Origin: Confluentibacter flavum
Lineage (GTDB): Bacteria; Bacteroidota; Bacteroidia; Flavobacteriales; Flavobacteriaceae
Length of the DNA: 64,000 nt
Direction of reading: 5' to 3'
NCBI RefSeq assembly: GCF_002843175.1
Contig: NZ_PJEO01000050.1
Span: forward strand, 1 to 64,000
Shown here one piece after another: positions 18,081 through 27,802 of the stretch (its first letter is position 1; the number at the start of each line of letters is the position of its first letter). Under the pieces are notes generated by a model. The model had not been told where the DNA came from. It searched no databases and saw nothing but the letters and a program-made list of their open reading frames with translations. Both the position numbers and the translations under genes were made by a program.

Positions 18081-18112
18081 CAAATATATTAATACAAATG
18101 TATACGTTACAA
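18081..18112 (-). promoter_or_regulatory. Promoter of the SPOR gene
   Basis: On the minus strand: TTG (18112-18110), 21 bases, TATATTTG (18088-18081), with the ATG starting only 4 bases further on. A second -7 match, TACATTTG (18102-18095), lies upstream without a -33 partner. Either way the leader is very short or absent. Confidence 0.45.
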
Positions 18113-18199
18113 ACTTAAATATGGCTCATTTTATTATTTAGAATCCCTCTAAATTATCAATAACGCCTCTCGAGCGTTTCTAAAATCGACTTTTAATAT

Positions 18200-18207
18200 T
18201 ACTTTTG
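18200..18207 (+). promoter_or_regulatory. -7 element of the act-cox operon
   Basis: TACTTTTG fits TAnnTTTG. It gives a leader of about 75 bases to the actA ATG at 18288. No clear -33 TTG. Confidence 0.5.
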
Positions 18208-18287
18208 CCTGAGATTTTATAACTGCGTTTTTTTTGTTATTGAAAGAAAAAATCATACCAAAGTTTAGAATTAATTTAACCAACAAT

Positions 18288-19580
18288 ATGGAACAGGTGA
18301 TTCACCGTAAGTTAAGTAAAAGTATTCTTCGTTTAGGCTTAATTTTTTTATTAGCGTTTACAACATCCCTTTCTGCTCAAGATGGTGATCCAGCAAAAGG
18401 AAAGTCATTGTTTAATGCCAACTGTGCCGCTTGTCATCAATTAGATAAGAAAATGACTGGACCAGCGCTTCGCAATTTTGAAACGCGTTTGGCTGATGAG
18501 CAAGGATTGGACAGAAAATGGATTACAGATTGGATTCACAACAGTTCAGGCATGATTAAGTCTGGGGATGCCTATGCCAATAAAATTTATAACGAGTACA
18601 ATAAAGTAGCTATGACTGCATTTCCGCAGTTATCAGATCAAGATATTAGTGATATTTTAGCATATACGGCAGAAGAAAAAGCTGCCCCTCCTGTTCCTGA
18701 TGCTGGCGTTGGTGCTCAAGCCAATACAAATTCAGGGAATGGTATTTCAAACGAGATAATTTTAGGTGCTTTAGCTATCCTATTTATATTATTGGCTGCT
18801 GGGCTATACGTGGTAAACAAAACATTACGTCGTTTTGCTGCTGCTCAAAATATAGAATTACCCGAAGAAACAAAAAGAACTCCTTTATGGAAAGCCTTTG
18901 TTAAGAATCAGTTCTTAATGTTGGTAGTTGCCATATTCTTTTTATTAACAAGTGCCTTTTTTGTATATGGTTATTTTATGCAAATTGGAGTAGATCAGGG
19001 GTATCAACCGGTACAGCCTATTCATTTTTCACATAAAATCCATGCTGGTGATAATGGTATCGATTGTAAATATTGTCACTCTTCAGCTAGGGTAAGTAAA
19101 ACATCAGGTATTCCCTCATTGAACGTGTGTATGAATTGTCATAAATCCATTTATGAGTACAAAGGAGAAACCTCTCCCGAATATTCTAAAGAGTTTTATG
19201 ATGGTGAAATTAAAAAGCTTTATGCAGCTGCAGGATGGGATGATGCTGCGCAAAAATACACTGGTGAAACACAGCCAGTAAAATGGGTGCGAATTCATAA
19301 CTTACCAGATTTCGTATATTTTAATCACTCACAACACGTTAGTGTTGCAGGTGTAGAATGCCAAACTTGCCATGGGCCCATTCAAGAAATGGAAGTTGTT
19401 GAACAATTTTCTCCATTAACTATGGGTTGGTGTATTGATTGCCATAGAACAACCAATGTGAATGTAAAGGACAATGCTTATTACACTAAAATACATGAGG
19501 AATTGTCCAAAAAATATGGTGTAGAAGAACTGACAGTTGCTCAAATGGGTGGCTTGGAATGTGGTAAGTGTCATTATTAA
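18288..19580 (+). CDS. actA: Alternative complex III subunit ActA, multiheme cytochrome c
   Basis: 430 residues from the ATG at 18288; a TTG 18 codons earlier gives an unlikely N-terminus. A signal peptide (SILRLGLIFLLAFTTSLSAQ) leads into a monoheme cytochrome c domain with CAACH. A transmembrane helix (IILGALAILFILLAAGLYVV), a second one (FLMLVVAIFFLLTSAFFVYG) and a C-terminal region with five more CxxCH motifs (CKYCH, CMNCH, CQTCH, CIDCH, CGKCH) follow. The pentaheme part is the electron wire of quinol:cytochrome c oxidoreductase ACIII, which replaces the bc1 complex in this phylum. The extra N-terminal heme domain may pass electrons on to the oxidase. First gene of a continuous operon through ctaD. 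Confidence 0.93.
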   Translation: MEQVIHRKLSKSILRLGLIFLLAFTTSLSAQDGDPAKGKSLFNANCAACHQLDKKMTGPALRNFETRLADEQGLDRKWITDWIHNSSGMIKSGDAYANKIYNEYNKVAMTAFPQLSDQDISDILAYTAEEKAAPPVPDAGVGAQANTNSGNGISNEIILGALAILFILLAAGLYVVNKTLRRFAAAQNIELPEETKRTPLWKAFVKNQFLMLVVAIFFLLTSAFFVYGYFMQIGVDQGYQPVQPIHFSHKIHAGDNGIDCKYCHSSARVSKTSGIPSLNVCMNCHKSIYEYKGETSPEYSKEFYDGEIKKLYAAAGWDDAAQKYTGETQPVKWVRIHNLPDFVYFNHSQHVSVAGVECQTCHGPIQEMEVVEQFSPLTMGWCIDCHRTTNVNVKDNAYYTKIHEELSKKYGVEELTVAQMGGLECGKCHY

Positions 19581-19610
19581 TTTATTAAAGAAGTAATTCA
19601 ATTATATAAT

Positions 19611-22600
19611 ATGTCATCAAACAAGAAATACTGGAAAAGTGTTGAAGAGCTAAACGAAAAAAGCTCAATTGTTGAGACGCTAAAACAAAACGAGTTTGTA
19701 GAGCAAATACCTACTGATGAATTTTTAGGCGATAAAGATTTATTGGATGCAACATCTACAACACGTCGCGATTTCTTAAAATTTGTAGGTTTTAGTACTG
19801 CTGCAGCATCGCTTGCTGCTTGTGAAGGGCCTGTGGTTAAATCCATTCCTTATGTAGTTCAGCCGGAAGAAATTATCCCAGGGGTAGCTAATTATTATGC
19901 AACTACTATTGCTGATGGATTTGATTTTGCAAGTGTTTTGGTAAAAACTCGTGAGGGTCGTCCAATTAAAATAGAAAATAATACTATGGCAACTACCAAT
20001 GGTGGTGCGAATGCCAGAGTAAATGCTTCGGTTTTAGGATTGTATGACAGTTTAAGAGTTCAAGGACCAACAAAAGATGGAAAATCCATTTCTTGGAGTG
20101 CTTTTGATGCAGAAATCAATCAAAAATTAACTGATTTAAAAGGTGCTGGAAAAGCGATTGTATTGTTAACACAAACGTTTGCTAGTCCATCTACAAGTAA
20201 GTTAATTTCTGAATTCAAAGAAAAATATGGTAATGTTAGTCATGTTGTGTACGATGCTGTTTCAGAATCTTCTGCACTTGATGCTTACCAAGCTAAATAT
20301 GGAGAACGCGGATTAGCTAATTACGATTTCTCTAAAGTCATGACCATTGTGTCTGTTGGTGCAGATTTCTTAGGAGATTGGCAAGGAGGTGGTTTTGATT
20401 CTGGTTATTCAAAAAACAGAATTCCTCAAAACGGCAAAATGTCCCGTCATATTCAGTTTGAATCTAATATGTCTTTAACTGGGGCTAATGCCGATAAACG
20501 TGTGCCTTTAACGCCTAGTCAACAAAAATTGGCTTTAGCTAAGTTATATAGTTATGTAGTTGGTGGCTCTGTCTCTGGAAATTTACCAGAAGCTATTGAT
20601 AAAGCTGTGAAAAATGCAGCTTCAGAACTTAAAAAAGCAGGCAGTGATGCTGTTGTGGTTACAGGAATTCAGGACGTCAATGCACAAACTGTAGCTTTAG
20701 AAATCAATGCGTTTTTAAATAGTAAAGCATTTGATGCTTCCGCTCCAATAAAAACCAGACAGGGTAATGATAAAGAAGTAATGACTTTAATTGCTGATAT
20801 GAAAGCAGGCAACGTTGGAGCTATCATTATGAGTGGTGTGAATCCATTATATACATTACCAAATGCTTCAGATTTTGCTGAAGGATTGAAAAAAACAGAA
20901 TTATCTATTGCGTTTTCCCTTAAAGCAGATGAGACCGCATCAGAAACACAATATATTGCAGCAGCACCTCACTATTTAGAATCTTGGGGTGATGTGGTAA
21001 TTAAAAAAGGACATTATGCGTTGATGCAACCAACTATTCGTCCGTTATTCAATACAAGACAATTTCAAGAGGCTCTATTAAAATGGAATGGTAATGACAT
21101 GTCTTACCATGAATATATTAAAGAAGCTTGGGGTTCAACTATTTTAGGAGAAAGTTCTTTTAATCAAGCGTTACACGATGGTATTTATGTGGGAACCATT
21201 GCTACAGAAACAGTAGATACGGCGTCTTCCAGTAGTACAGTAGAAGAAACCGTTGAAACACCATCAACAAATGCAGCAAATTTGCTGGCTTCGTCAGCTA
21301 AAAGTACTGGCTTTGAATTATCATTGTATACCAAAGTAGGTATGGGTGATGGGCAACAAGCCAATAACCCATGGTTGCAAGAGTTTCCAGATCCTATTAC
21401 ACGAGTTAGTTGGGATAACTATTTAACTGTATCCAGAGCCGACGCAGAGGAATTAGGTCTAGAAAATTGGCATGTGGCCAATGGCGGTTTAAATGGCAGT
21501 TATGCCAAAGTTACCGTTAATGGAACTTCTATAACCGCTCCAGTAATGATTCAACCAGGTCAAGCAAAAGGCTCTGTTGGTTTGGCACTTGGTTATGGAA
21601 AAACAAAAGGATTAAAAGAAGAGATGCAAACAGGTGTTAACGCCTATGCATTATATCATAATTTTAATAGTGTACAAAATGTAACTATTGAAAAAGCAGT
21701 TGGAGAACATGAGTTTGCTTCAGTTCAGTTGCACAATACATTAATGGGTCGTGGCGATATTATTAGAGAAACTTCTTTAATGATTTTCAGTACTTATGAT
21801 AAAGAAGATGAAGAATATGGATGGAATAAAATTCCTAAGGTATCTTTAAATCATCAGGAAACACCGGTAACGTCGCCAGATGTAGATTTATGGGAAGAAT
21901 TTGACCGCACCATTGGGCATCATTTCAATTTGTCAATCGATTTAAATGCTTGTACTGGTTGTGGGGCTTGTGTAATAGCGTGTCACGCAGAAAATAATGT
22001 GCCTGTAGTTGGTAAAACAGAAGTGCGTCGTAGCCGTGATATGCATTGGTTACGTATTGATAGATATTATTCTTCTGAAACATCTTTTGAAGGTGATAAT
22101 ACCAAAAAAGAAGATATTTCTGGTTTAGGAAGTTCATTAAGCGAGTTTGCTGAAATGGAACATGCTTCTGAAAACCCTCAAGTAGCATTCCAACCAATCA
22201 TGTGTCAACATTGTAATCATGCGCCATGCGAAACTGTTTGTCCAGTGGCAGCAACGTCTCATGGTCGTCAAGGTCAAAACCATATGGCTTACAACCGTTG
22301 CGTTGGTACTAGATATTGCGCAAACAACTGTCCATATAAAGTGCGTCGTTTTAACTGGTTTTTATATGTGGGTAATGATGAGTTCGATTATCATATGAAT
22401 GATGATTTAGGACGTATGGTTTTAAATCCAGATGTGGTAGTACGTTCTCGTGGTGTTATGGAGAAATGTTCTATGTGTATTCAAAAAACACAAAAAACCA
22501 TTCTTGATGCGAAACGTGACGGCCGTCTAATAAAAGATGGTGAATTCCATACCGCGTGTTCTGCGGCTTGTAATAATGGGGCTATGGTATTTGGCGACAT

Positions 22601-22727
22601 CAATGATAAGACCAGTAAAGTGGCAAAATTGAAAGAAGATCATCGTATGTATCACTTGTTAGAAAGCGTTGGAACAAAACCAAACGTGATATATCAAACT
22701 AAAGTGAGAAATACAACAGAAGTATAA
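19611..22727 (+). CDS. actB: Alternative complex III subunit ActB, iron-sulfur protein
   Basis: A 1038-residue periplasmic fusion. A twin-arginine signal TRRDFLKFVG (51-60) runs into a lipobox SLAAC (C71), so the protein is probably folded in the cytoplasm, exported by Tat and lipid-anchored. The large N-terminal part resembles a molybdopterin oxidoreductase catalytic subunit, which in ACIII has no cofactor. The C-terminal ferredoxin part has four cluster sites: CTGCGACVIACHAENNVPV, CQHCNHAPCETVCPV, CVGTRYCANNCPY and CSMCIQ...CSAACNNG. These carry electrons from quinol towards the ActA hemes. It follows actA by 30 bases. Confidence 0.95.
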   Translation: MSSNKKYWKSVEELNEKSSIVETLKQNEFVEQIPTDEFLGDKDLLDATSTTRRDFLKFVGFSTAAASLAACEGPVVKSIPYVVQPEEIIPGVANYYATTIADGFDFASVLVKTREGRPIKIENNTMATTNGGANARVNASVLGLYDSLRVQGPTKDGKSISWSAFDAEINQKLTDLKGAGKAIVLLTQTFASPSTSKLISEFKEKYGNVSHVVYDAVSESSALDAYQAKYGERGLANYDFSKVMTIVSVGADFLGDWQGGGFDSGYSKNRIPQNGKMSRHIQFESNMSLTGANADKRVPLTPSQQKLALAKLYSYVVGGSVSGNLPEAIDKAVKNAASELKKAGSDAVVVTGIQDVNAQTVALEINAFLNSKAFDASAPIKTRQGNDKEVMTLIADMKAGNVGAIIMSGVNPLYTLPNASDFAEGLKKTELSIAFSLKADETASETQYIAAAPHYLESWGDVVIKKGHYALMQPTIRPLFNTRQFQEALLKWNGNDMSYHEYIKEAWGSTILGESSFNQALHDGIYVGTIATETVDTASSSSTVEETVETPSTNAANLLASSAKSTGFELSLYTKVGMGDGQQANNPWLQEFPDPITRVSWDNYLTVSRADAEELGLENWHVANGGLNGSYAKVTVNGTSITAPVMIQPGQAKGSVGLALGYGKTKGLKEEMQTGVNAYALYHNFNSVQNVTIEKAVGEHEFASVQLHNTLMGRGDIIRETSLMIFSTYDKEDEEYGWNKIPKVSLNHQETPVTSPDVDLWEEFDRTIGHHFNLSIDLNACTGCGACVIACHAENNVPVVGKTEVRRSRDMHWLRIDRYYSSETSFEGDNTKKEDISGLGSSLSEFAEMEHASENPQVAFQPIMCQHCNHAPCETVCPVAATSHGRQGQNHMAYNRCVGTRYCANNCPYKVRRFNWFLYVGNDEFDYHMNDDLGRMVLNPDVVVRSRGVMEKCSMCIQKTQKTILDAKRDGRLIKDGEFHTACSAACNNGAMVFGDINDKTSKVAKLKEDHRMYHLLESVGTKPNVIYQTKVRNTTEV

Positions 22728-22756
22728 ATTAATTAAGAAACACTTATAAAAGGATT

Positions 22757-24214
22757 ATGGCGTCTCATTACGAAGCACCTATTAGAAGACCTTTAGTTAC
22801 AGGCGAAAAATCATACCACGATGTATCTGTGGATGTGGCTAGACCTGTAGAAGGACAAGCCAATAAACAGTGGTGGATAGTTTTTTCTATCGCACTTGCC
22901 GCTTTTCTTTGGGGAATTGGATGTATTATTTATACAATATCTACAGGTATAGGAACCTGGGGTTTAAACAAAACCGTAGGTTGGGCTTGGGATATTACTA
23001 ACTTCGTTTGGTGGGTTGGTATTGGTCACGCAGGAACACTTATTTCAGCGGTACTACTATTATTTCGTCAAAAATGGAGAATGGCGATTAACCGTTCTGC
23101 AGAAGCAATGACCATTTTCTCTGTAGTACAAGCAGGTCTGTTTCCAATCATTCACATGGGGCGTCCTTGGTTAGGTTATTGGGTATTACCAATTCCAAAT
23201 CAATTTGGTTCACTTTGGGTAAACTTTAACTCGCCGTTACTTTGGGACGTGTTTGCAATATCAACATATTTATCTGTGTCTTTAGTATTTTGGTGGACTG
23301 GTTTATTACCTGATTTCGCTATGATACGTGATAGAGCCGTAAAACCTTTTCAAAAGAAAATATATTCATTATTAAGTTTTGGATGGTCTGGAAGAGCAAA
23401 AGATTGGCAACGCTTTGAAGAAGTATCTTTGGTACTTGCTGGTTTAGCAACACCTTTAGTGCTTTCTGTACATACAATTGTATCCTTTGACTTTGCTACA
23501 TCGGTGATTCCTGGTTGGCATACCACTATTTTTCCTCCTTACTTTGTTGCTGGAGCGGTATTTTCAGGATTTGCCATGGTAAACACACTGCTTATTATTA
23601 TGAGAAAAGTGTGTAATCTAGAAGATTATATTACAGTACAACACATCGAATTAATGAACATCGTTATCATGATTACGGGTTCTATTGTTGGTGTGGCATA
23701 TATTACGGAGTTATTTATTGCTTGGTATTCTGGTGTTGAGTACGAGCAATATGCCTTTTTAAATAGAGCAACTGGGCCTTATTGGTGGGCATATTGGTCT
23801 ATGATGATTTGTAACGTGTTCTCTCCACAATTTATGTGGTTTAAAAAACTAAGAACAAGTATTATGTTTTCATTCTTTATATCTATAGTTGTAAACATTG
23901 GGATGTGGTTTGAGCGTTTTGTAATTATCGTAACATCATTACACAGGGATTATTTACCATCTTCTTGGACGATGTTTTCACCAACTTTTGTTGATATAGG
24001 CATATTCATTGGAACTATTGGCTTCTTCTTTGTATTGTTTTTACTTTACTCAAGAACATTCCCAGTAATTGCTCAAGCAGAGGTTAAAACCATTTTAAAA
24101 TCTTCAGGAGAACGCTATAAAAGGATTAGAGAAGCAGGCGGTAGTTTAGTAGGAACTGGTGCTGATGCAAGGACATCTGGAGATTCAATTAATGAAACAA
24201 AAAATAACAAGTAG
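22757..24214 (+). CDS. actC: Alternative complex III subunit ActC, NrfD/PsrC-type quinol-binding membrane protein
   Basis: A 485-residue inner-membrane protein with about ten hydrophobic helices, starting WWIVFSIALAAFLWGIGCII. NrfD-family features are visible, including the GIGHAGTLISAVLLLFRQKWR segment with the conserved His in the second helix and VVQAGLFPIIHMGRPW. ActC is the quinol oxidation site of ACIII and may also take part in proton translocation. The C-terminal tail (about 445-485) is soluble and polar. It is separated from actB by 29 bases and from actD by 3. Confidence 0.95.
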   Translation: MASHYEAPIRRPLVTGEKSYHDVSVDVARPVEGQANKQWWIVFSIALAAFLWGIGCIIYTISTGIGTWGLNKTVGWAWDITNFVWWVGIGHAGTLISAVLLLFRQKWRMAINRSAEAMTIFSVVQAGLFPIIHMGRPWLGYWVLPIPNQFGSLWVNFNSPLLWDVFAISTYLSVSLVFWWTGLLPDFAMIRDRAVKPFQKKIYSLLSFGWSGRAKDWQRFEEVSLVLAGLATPLVLSVHTIVSFDFATSVIPGWHTTIFPPYFVAGAVFSGFAMVNTLLIIMRKVCNLEDYITVQHIELMNIVIMITGSIVGVAYITELFIAWYSGVEYEQYAFLNRATGPYWWAYWSMMICNVFSPQFMWFKKLRTSIMFSFFISIVVNIGMWFERFVIIVTSLHRDYLPSSWTMFSPTFVDIGIFIGTIGFFFVLFLLYSRTFPVIAQAEVKTILKSSGERYKRIREAGGSLVGTGADARTSGDSINETKNNK

Positions 24215-24217
24215 CAT

Positions 24218-24748
24218 ATGGAAGCTTCAAAAGTAATTCACGCTATTTATACGGATGATGATGTATTAATGTCTGCTGTTAAAAAAGTTAAGGCAGAGAG
24301 ATATCACATTGAAGAAATTTATACACCGTTTCCGGTTCACGGGCTAGATAAGGCTATGGGCTTAGAGCCGACACGAATTGCCATTGCATCATTTATGTAT
24401 GGCGTTGTTGGTTTAATCGTGTCCATTGTTATGATGAACTATATAATGATTCAAGATTGGCCACAAAATATTGGTGGAAAACCAAGTTTTAGTTATATTG
24501 AAAATATGCCTGCCTTTGTGCCAATTATGTTTGAGCTAACGGTATTTTTTGCAGCGCATTTAATGGTAATTACGTTCTATTTACGTAGTAGAATGTGGCC
24601 ATTTAAAAAAGCAGAAAATCCAGATCCTAGAACAACCGATGATCATTTTTTAATGGAAATCGCTGTTGACGGAAACGAAGAACAACTTGAAAGCTTGCTT
24701 AAGGAAACGGGCGCAGTAGAAATTAATATAGTTGATAAAGCACATTAA
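24218..24748 (+). CDS. actD: Alternative complex III subunit ActD (DUF3341)
   Basis: A 176-residue DUF3341 protein. The N-terminal soluble part (IHAIYTDDDVLMSAVKKVKAERYHIEEIYTPFPVHGLDKAMGLEPTRI) is typical, followed by two transmembrane helices (SFMYGVVGLIVSIVMMNYIM and IMFELTVFFAAHLMVITFYL) and a short soluble end with DDHFLMEI. It is a structural subunit next to ActC and ActF, with no cofactor. Confidence 0.93.
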   Translation: MEASKVIHAIYTDDDVLMSAVKKVKAERYHIEEIYTPFPVHGLDKAMGLEPTRIAIASFMYGVVGLIVSIVMMNYIMIQDWPQNIGGKPSFSYIENMPAFVPIMFELTVFFAAHLMVITFYLRSRMWPFKKAENPDPRTTDDHFLMEIAVDGNEEQLESLLKETGAVEINIVDKAH

Positions 24749-24756
24749 TAATACAG

Positions 24757-25314
24757 ATGAAAAGCTTAATTAAAATAATAACAATAGCAATAGTTTTAGT
24801 AGCTATTGTATCTTGTAAAAAAGATACCAGGCCTAATTACCAGTTTATGCCCAATATGTATGAACCTGTTGGCTATGAGACTTATAATGAAAATCCCATG
24901 TTTGAAAACGGGATGGCCTCACGAACACCAGCAGATGGTTCAGTTCCTAGAGGATTTGTACCATTTGATATAGACAATACCTTAGAAGGATATGATTTGG
25001 CAAAAGCCACTTTGAAAACCCAGCTTGATTCAACTCAAGTAGATTTGGCAAGAGGAAAAGTATTGTATGATATTTACTGTGGCATTTGTCATGGAAATCA
25101 AGGAGACGGACAAGGTAATCTGGTAAAAAGAGAAAAAATATTAGGAATTCCAGCATACAATGATGCTGGTAGAGCCATTACAGAAGGAAGTATTTATCAT
25201 ACGATTTACTATGGCAAAAATACTATGGGTTCTTATGCGAATCAACTTAGTAATGAAGAACGTTGGCAAGTAGTAGCCTATGTGTTACAGTTAAAAGCAG
25301 ATTTAGAAAAGTAA
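24757..25314 (+). CDS. actE: Alternative complex III subunit ActE, monoheme cytochrome c lipoprotein
   Basis: 185 residues. A lipoprotein signal ends at C20 (AIVLVAIVSCKK), so the protein is membrane-anchored on the periplasmic side. One heme site, CGICHGNQGDGQG (near residue 108), with a later methionine in the TMGSYANQLS segment as likely axial ligand. It contributes the final heme near ActA. 8 bases after actD and 13 before actF. Confidence 0.94.
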   Translation: MKSLIKIITIAIVLVAIVSCKKDTRPNYQFMPNMYEPVGYETYNENPMFENGMASRTPADGSVPRGFVPFDIDNTLEGYDLAKATLKTQLDSTQVDLARGKVLYDIYCGICHGNQGDGQGNLVKREKILGIPAYNDAGRAITEGSIYHTIYYGKNTMGSYANQLSNEERWQVVAYVLQLKADLEK

Positions 25315-25327
25315 GATTATATAAGAT

Positions 25328-26677
25328 ATGTACACATTTTCAAATAAATTAAAGACATTTTCTTTCATTCTAATAATTCTAGGAGTATTAGGCGTTGGGT
25401 ATGGTTTTATGACGTCTCATAAATCTTTGGAAGAAGTAAAAATCATGCTTGCAGAAGAGGCATCAGCCCATCATGGAGATACAGAAGAAGCTTCTCATGC
25501 TGTGGTAGAAAGTCATGGTACTTCTGAAGAAGGAAATCATGCGTCTCCTGCCGATGCACATCATGATGACGAACATGCAGAGCATGTTATGCACCAAATT
25601 AGTAACAGGCCTTGGTCTGCACTTTATGTAGCCGCATTTTTCTTTATGATGATTGCCTTAGGTATTTTAGCATTTTATGCGATACAATTTGCGTCTCAAG
25701 CAGGCTGGTCTCCAGTTTTGTTTAGGGTTATGGAAGGAATTACCGCATATTTACTGCCTGGAGCGTTAATTGTTTTAGGGATTGCGTTAGCATCGGGAAC
25801 TATTGGGCATTACAATTTATTCGTGTGGATGGATCCTGAAGTGGTTGCACATGATAAATTAATTCAAGGAAAATCAGGATTTTTAAATATAGGCTGGTTT
25901 GCTGTTAGAGGGATTATATTTATAGCTGGATGGAGTTTATATAGGCATTTTGCTCGTAAATTTTCTATCGCTCAAGATAGTGCGGACGACATTAGTAATT
26001 TTAAGAAAACATTTCGTATTTCTGCGGCATTCTTAGTGTTCTTTATTTATACGGAATCGATGATGTCTTGGGATTGGATCATGAGTGTAGACCCACATTG
26101 GTTTAGTACGCTTTTTGGTTGGTATGTTTTTGCATCTATGTTTGTAAGCGGTATTACAGTACTTGCTTTAATGATTATTTATTTAAAGTCAAGAAATTAT
26201 CTAGAGTTTGTTAATGAAAACCATTTACATGATGTTGCTAAATTTATGTTTGCATTTAGTATTTTTTGGACCTATTTATGGTTTTCACAATTTATGCTTA
26301 TTTGGTATTCAAATATACCAGAAGAGGTAACTTATTTTGTAACACGTTTTGAAGATTATCAATTGCCATTTTTAGGTATGGTAGTTATGAATTTTGTATT
26401 CCCAATTTTAATGTTGATGAATGCTGATTATAAACGTATTCCATGGTTTGTTGTTATGGCTGGATTGGTAATCCTTGCAGGACATTACATAGATATTTTT
26501 GTCATGATTATGCCAGCAACTGTAGGTGATAGATGGTTTATAGGTATTCCAGAAATAAGTTCCATTTTGTTATTTGCCGGACTGTTTATATTTATAGTGT
26601 TCACAGCTTTAACAAAAGCACCCTTGCTTCCAAAAGGGAACCCACTTATAAAAGAAAGCAAAGATTTCCATTATTAA
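25328..26677 (+). CDS. actF: Alternative complex III subunit ActF
   Basis: A 449-residue polytopic membrane protein with about ten helices, a distant NrfD/ActC relative and a partner of ActC in the membrane. After the first helix (FILIILGVLGVGYGF) it carries a periplasmic stretch of about 65 residues (about 34-90) very rich in His and acidic residues (SHAVVESHGTSEEGNHAS, DAHHDDEHAEHVMHQ), which looks metal-binding or simply low complexity. The rest aligns in outline with ActF: PWSALYVAAFFFMMIALGIL, MMSWDWIMSVDPHWFSTLFG and the conserved ending. Confidence 0.93.
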   Translation: MYTFSNKLKTFSFILIILGVLGVGYGFMTSHKSLEEVKIMLAEEASAHHGDTEEASHAVVESHGTSEEGNHASPADAHHDDEHAEHVMHQISNRPWSALYVAAFFFMMIALGILAFYAIQFASQAGWSPVLFRVMEGITAYLLPGALIVLGIALASGTIGHYNLFVWMDPEVVAHDKLIQGKSGFLNIGWFAVRGIIFIAGWSLYRHFARKFSIAQDSADDISNFKKTFRISAAFLVFFIYTESMMSWDWIMSVDPHWFSTLFGWYVFASMFVSGITVLALMIIYLKSRNYLEFVNENHLHDVAKFMFAFSIFWTYLWFSQFMLIWYSNIPEEVTYFVTRFEDYQLPFLGMVVMNFVFPILMLMNADYKRIPWFVVMAGLVILAGHYIDIFVMIMPATVGDRWFIGIPEISSILLFAGLFIFIVFTALTKAPLLPKGNPLIKESKDFHY

Positions 26678-26706
26678 TAAGATATAAATAAAGAAGAGAG
26701 AGAACG

Positions 26707-27771
26707 ATGACTACTTTTTTAACAATTATAGTTTTAATATTCATTTTAGTTGCTATCTGGCAAATGGTGAAGATATTCGATTTGGCTCAAGCTAAAAATG
26801 AAAATTCTCAAGTAGCAACCGATAAGGATAATACAATTAATGCATATTTAATGATGGGCTTTTTGGCTTTCATCTACATAATTACCATAGTGTGTTTTGT
26901 TAAATGGGGAGATTTGCCATTAATGTCAAATTCAGCTTCAGAACATGGGCCCCAAATAGATAATTTGATGATTATCTCTATGGTACTTATCTTTTTTGTG
27001 CAAACGGTTACCCAATTTTTACTACACTATTTCGCTTATAAATACAAAGGTGAAAAAGGTAAAAAAGCATTGTTTTTTGCTGATAATAACAAGTTGGAAT
27101 TTATTTGGACCATCATCCCAGTAATTGTTTTGGCGGGATTGATTATATATGGTTTGAATACGTGGATAAATATTATGGGAGTAGATGAAAGTGAAGATCC
27201 ATTGATTGTAGAATTGTATGCGCAACAATTTAACTGGAAGGCTAGATATGGTGGAGAAGATAATACATTAGGTAAAGCCAATGTGAGATTGATAGATATA
27301 GATCGCGCCAATATCTTAGGTATAGATGAAGGAGATCCTAATGCACAAGATGATATTATTACAACGGAATTACATTTACCAGTTGGGAAACCTGTATTGT
27401 TTAAAATGCGTTCTCAAGATGTATTGCATTCTGCTTACATGCCTCATTTTAGAGCACAAATGAACTGTGTGCCTGGTATGATCACTCAATTTGGTTTTAC
27501 ACCAACAGTTACAACTGCTGAGATGAGACAAACTCCTGATATGGTAGATAAAGTTGCTAACATTAATAAAATTAGGGTGGAGAATAGTAAAGATTTAGTT
27601 GCTAAAGGAGAAGAAGCTTTATCACCTTATGAGTTTGATTACTTATTATTATGTAATAAGATTTGTGGTAAATCCCATTATAACATGCAAATGAAAATAG
27701 TTGTCGAAACCCAAGAAGAATATGATGCTTGGATTAAAGAACAAACTACATTCAAAAATTCTCTAAATTAA
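26707..27771 (+). CDS. ctaC: Cytochrome c oxidase subunit II
   Basis: A 354-residue CuA-bearing subunit. N-terminal membrane helices (LTIIVLIFILVAIWQM, MMGFLAFIYIITIVCFV, LMIISMVLIFFVQTVTQFLL, FIWTIIPVIVLAGLIIYGL) precede a cupredoxin domain. The CuA ligands are seen as the His in SQDVLHSAYMPHFRAQMNCV and the cluster CNKICGKSHYNM (CxxxC, H, M). There is no fused cytochrome c domain, so electrons must come from the ACIII hemes or a separate cytochrome. It lies 29 bases after actF, supporting an ACIII-oxidase supercomplex as known in F. johnsoniae. Confidence 0.95.
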   Translation: MTTFLTIIVLIFILVAIWQMVKIFDLAQAKNENSQVATDKDNTINAYLMMGFLAFIYIITIVCFVKWGDLPLMSNSASEHGPQIDNLMIISMVLIFFVQTVTQFLLHYFAYKYKGEKGKKALFFADNNKLEFIWTIIPVIVLAGLIIYGLNTWINIMGVDESEDPLIVELYAQQFNWKARYGGEDNTLGKANVRLIDIDRANILGIDEGDPNAQDDIITTELHLPVGKPVLFKMRSQDVLHSAYMPHFRAQMNCVPGMITQFGFTPTVTTAEMRQTPDMVDKVANINKIRVENSKDLVAKGEEALSPYEFDYLLLCNKICGKSHYNMQMKIVVETQEEYDAWIKEQTTFKNSLN

Positions 27772-27802
27772 CTAATTAAAAAGATAAACACGATATAAGA
27801 TT

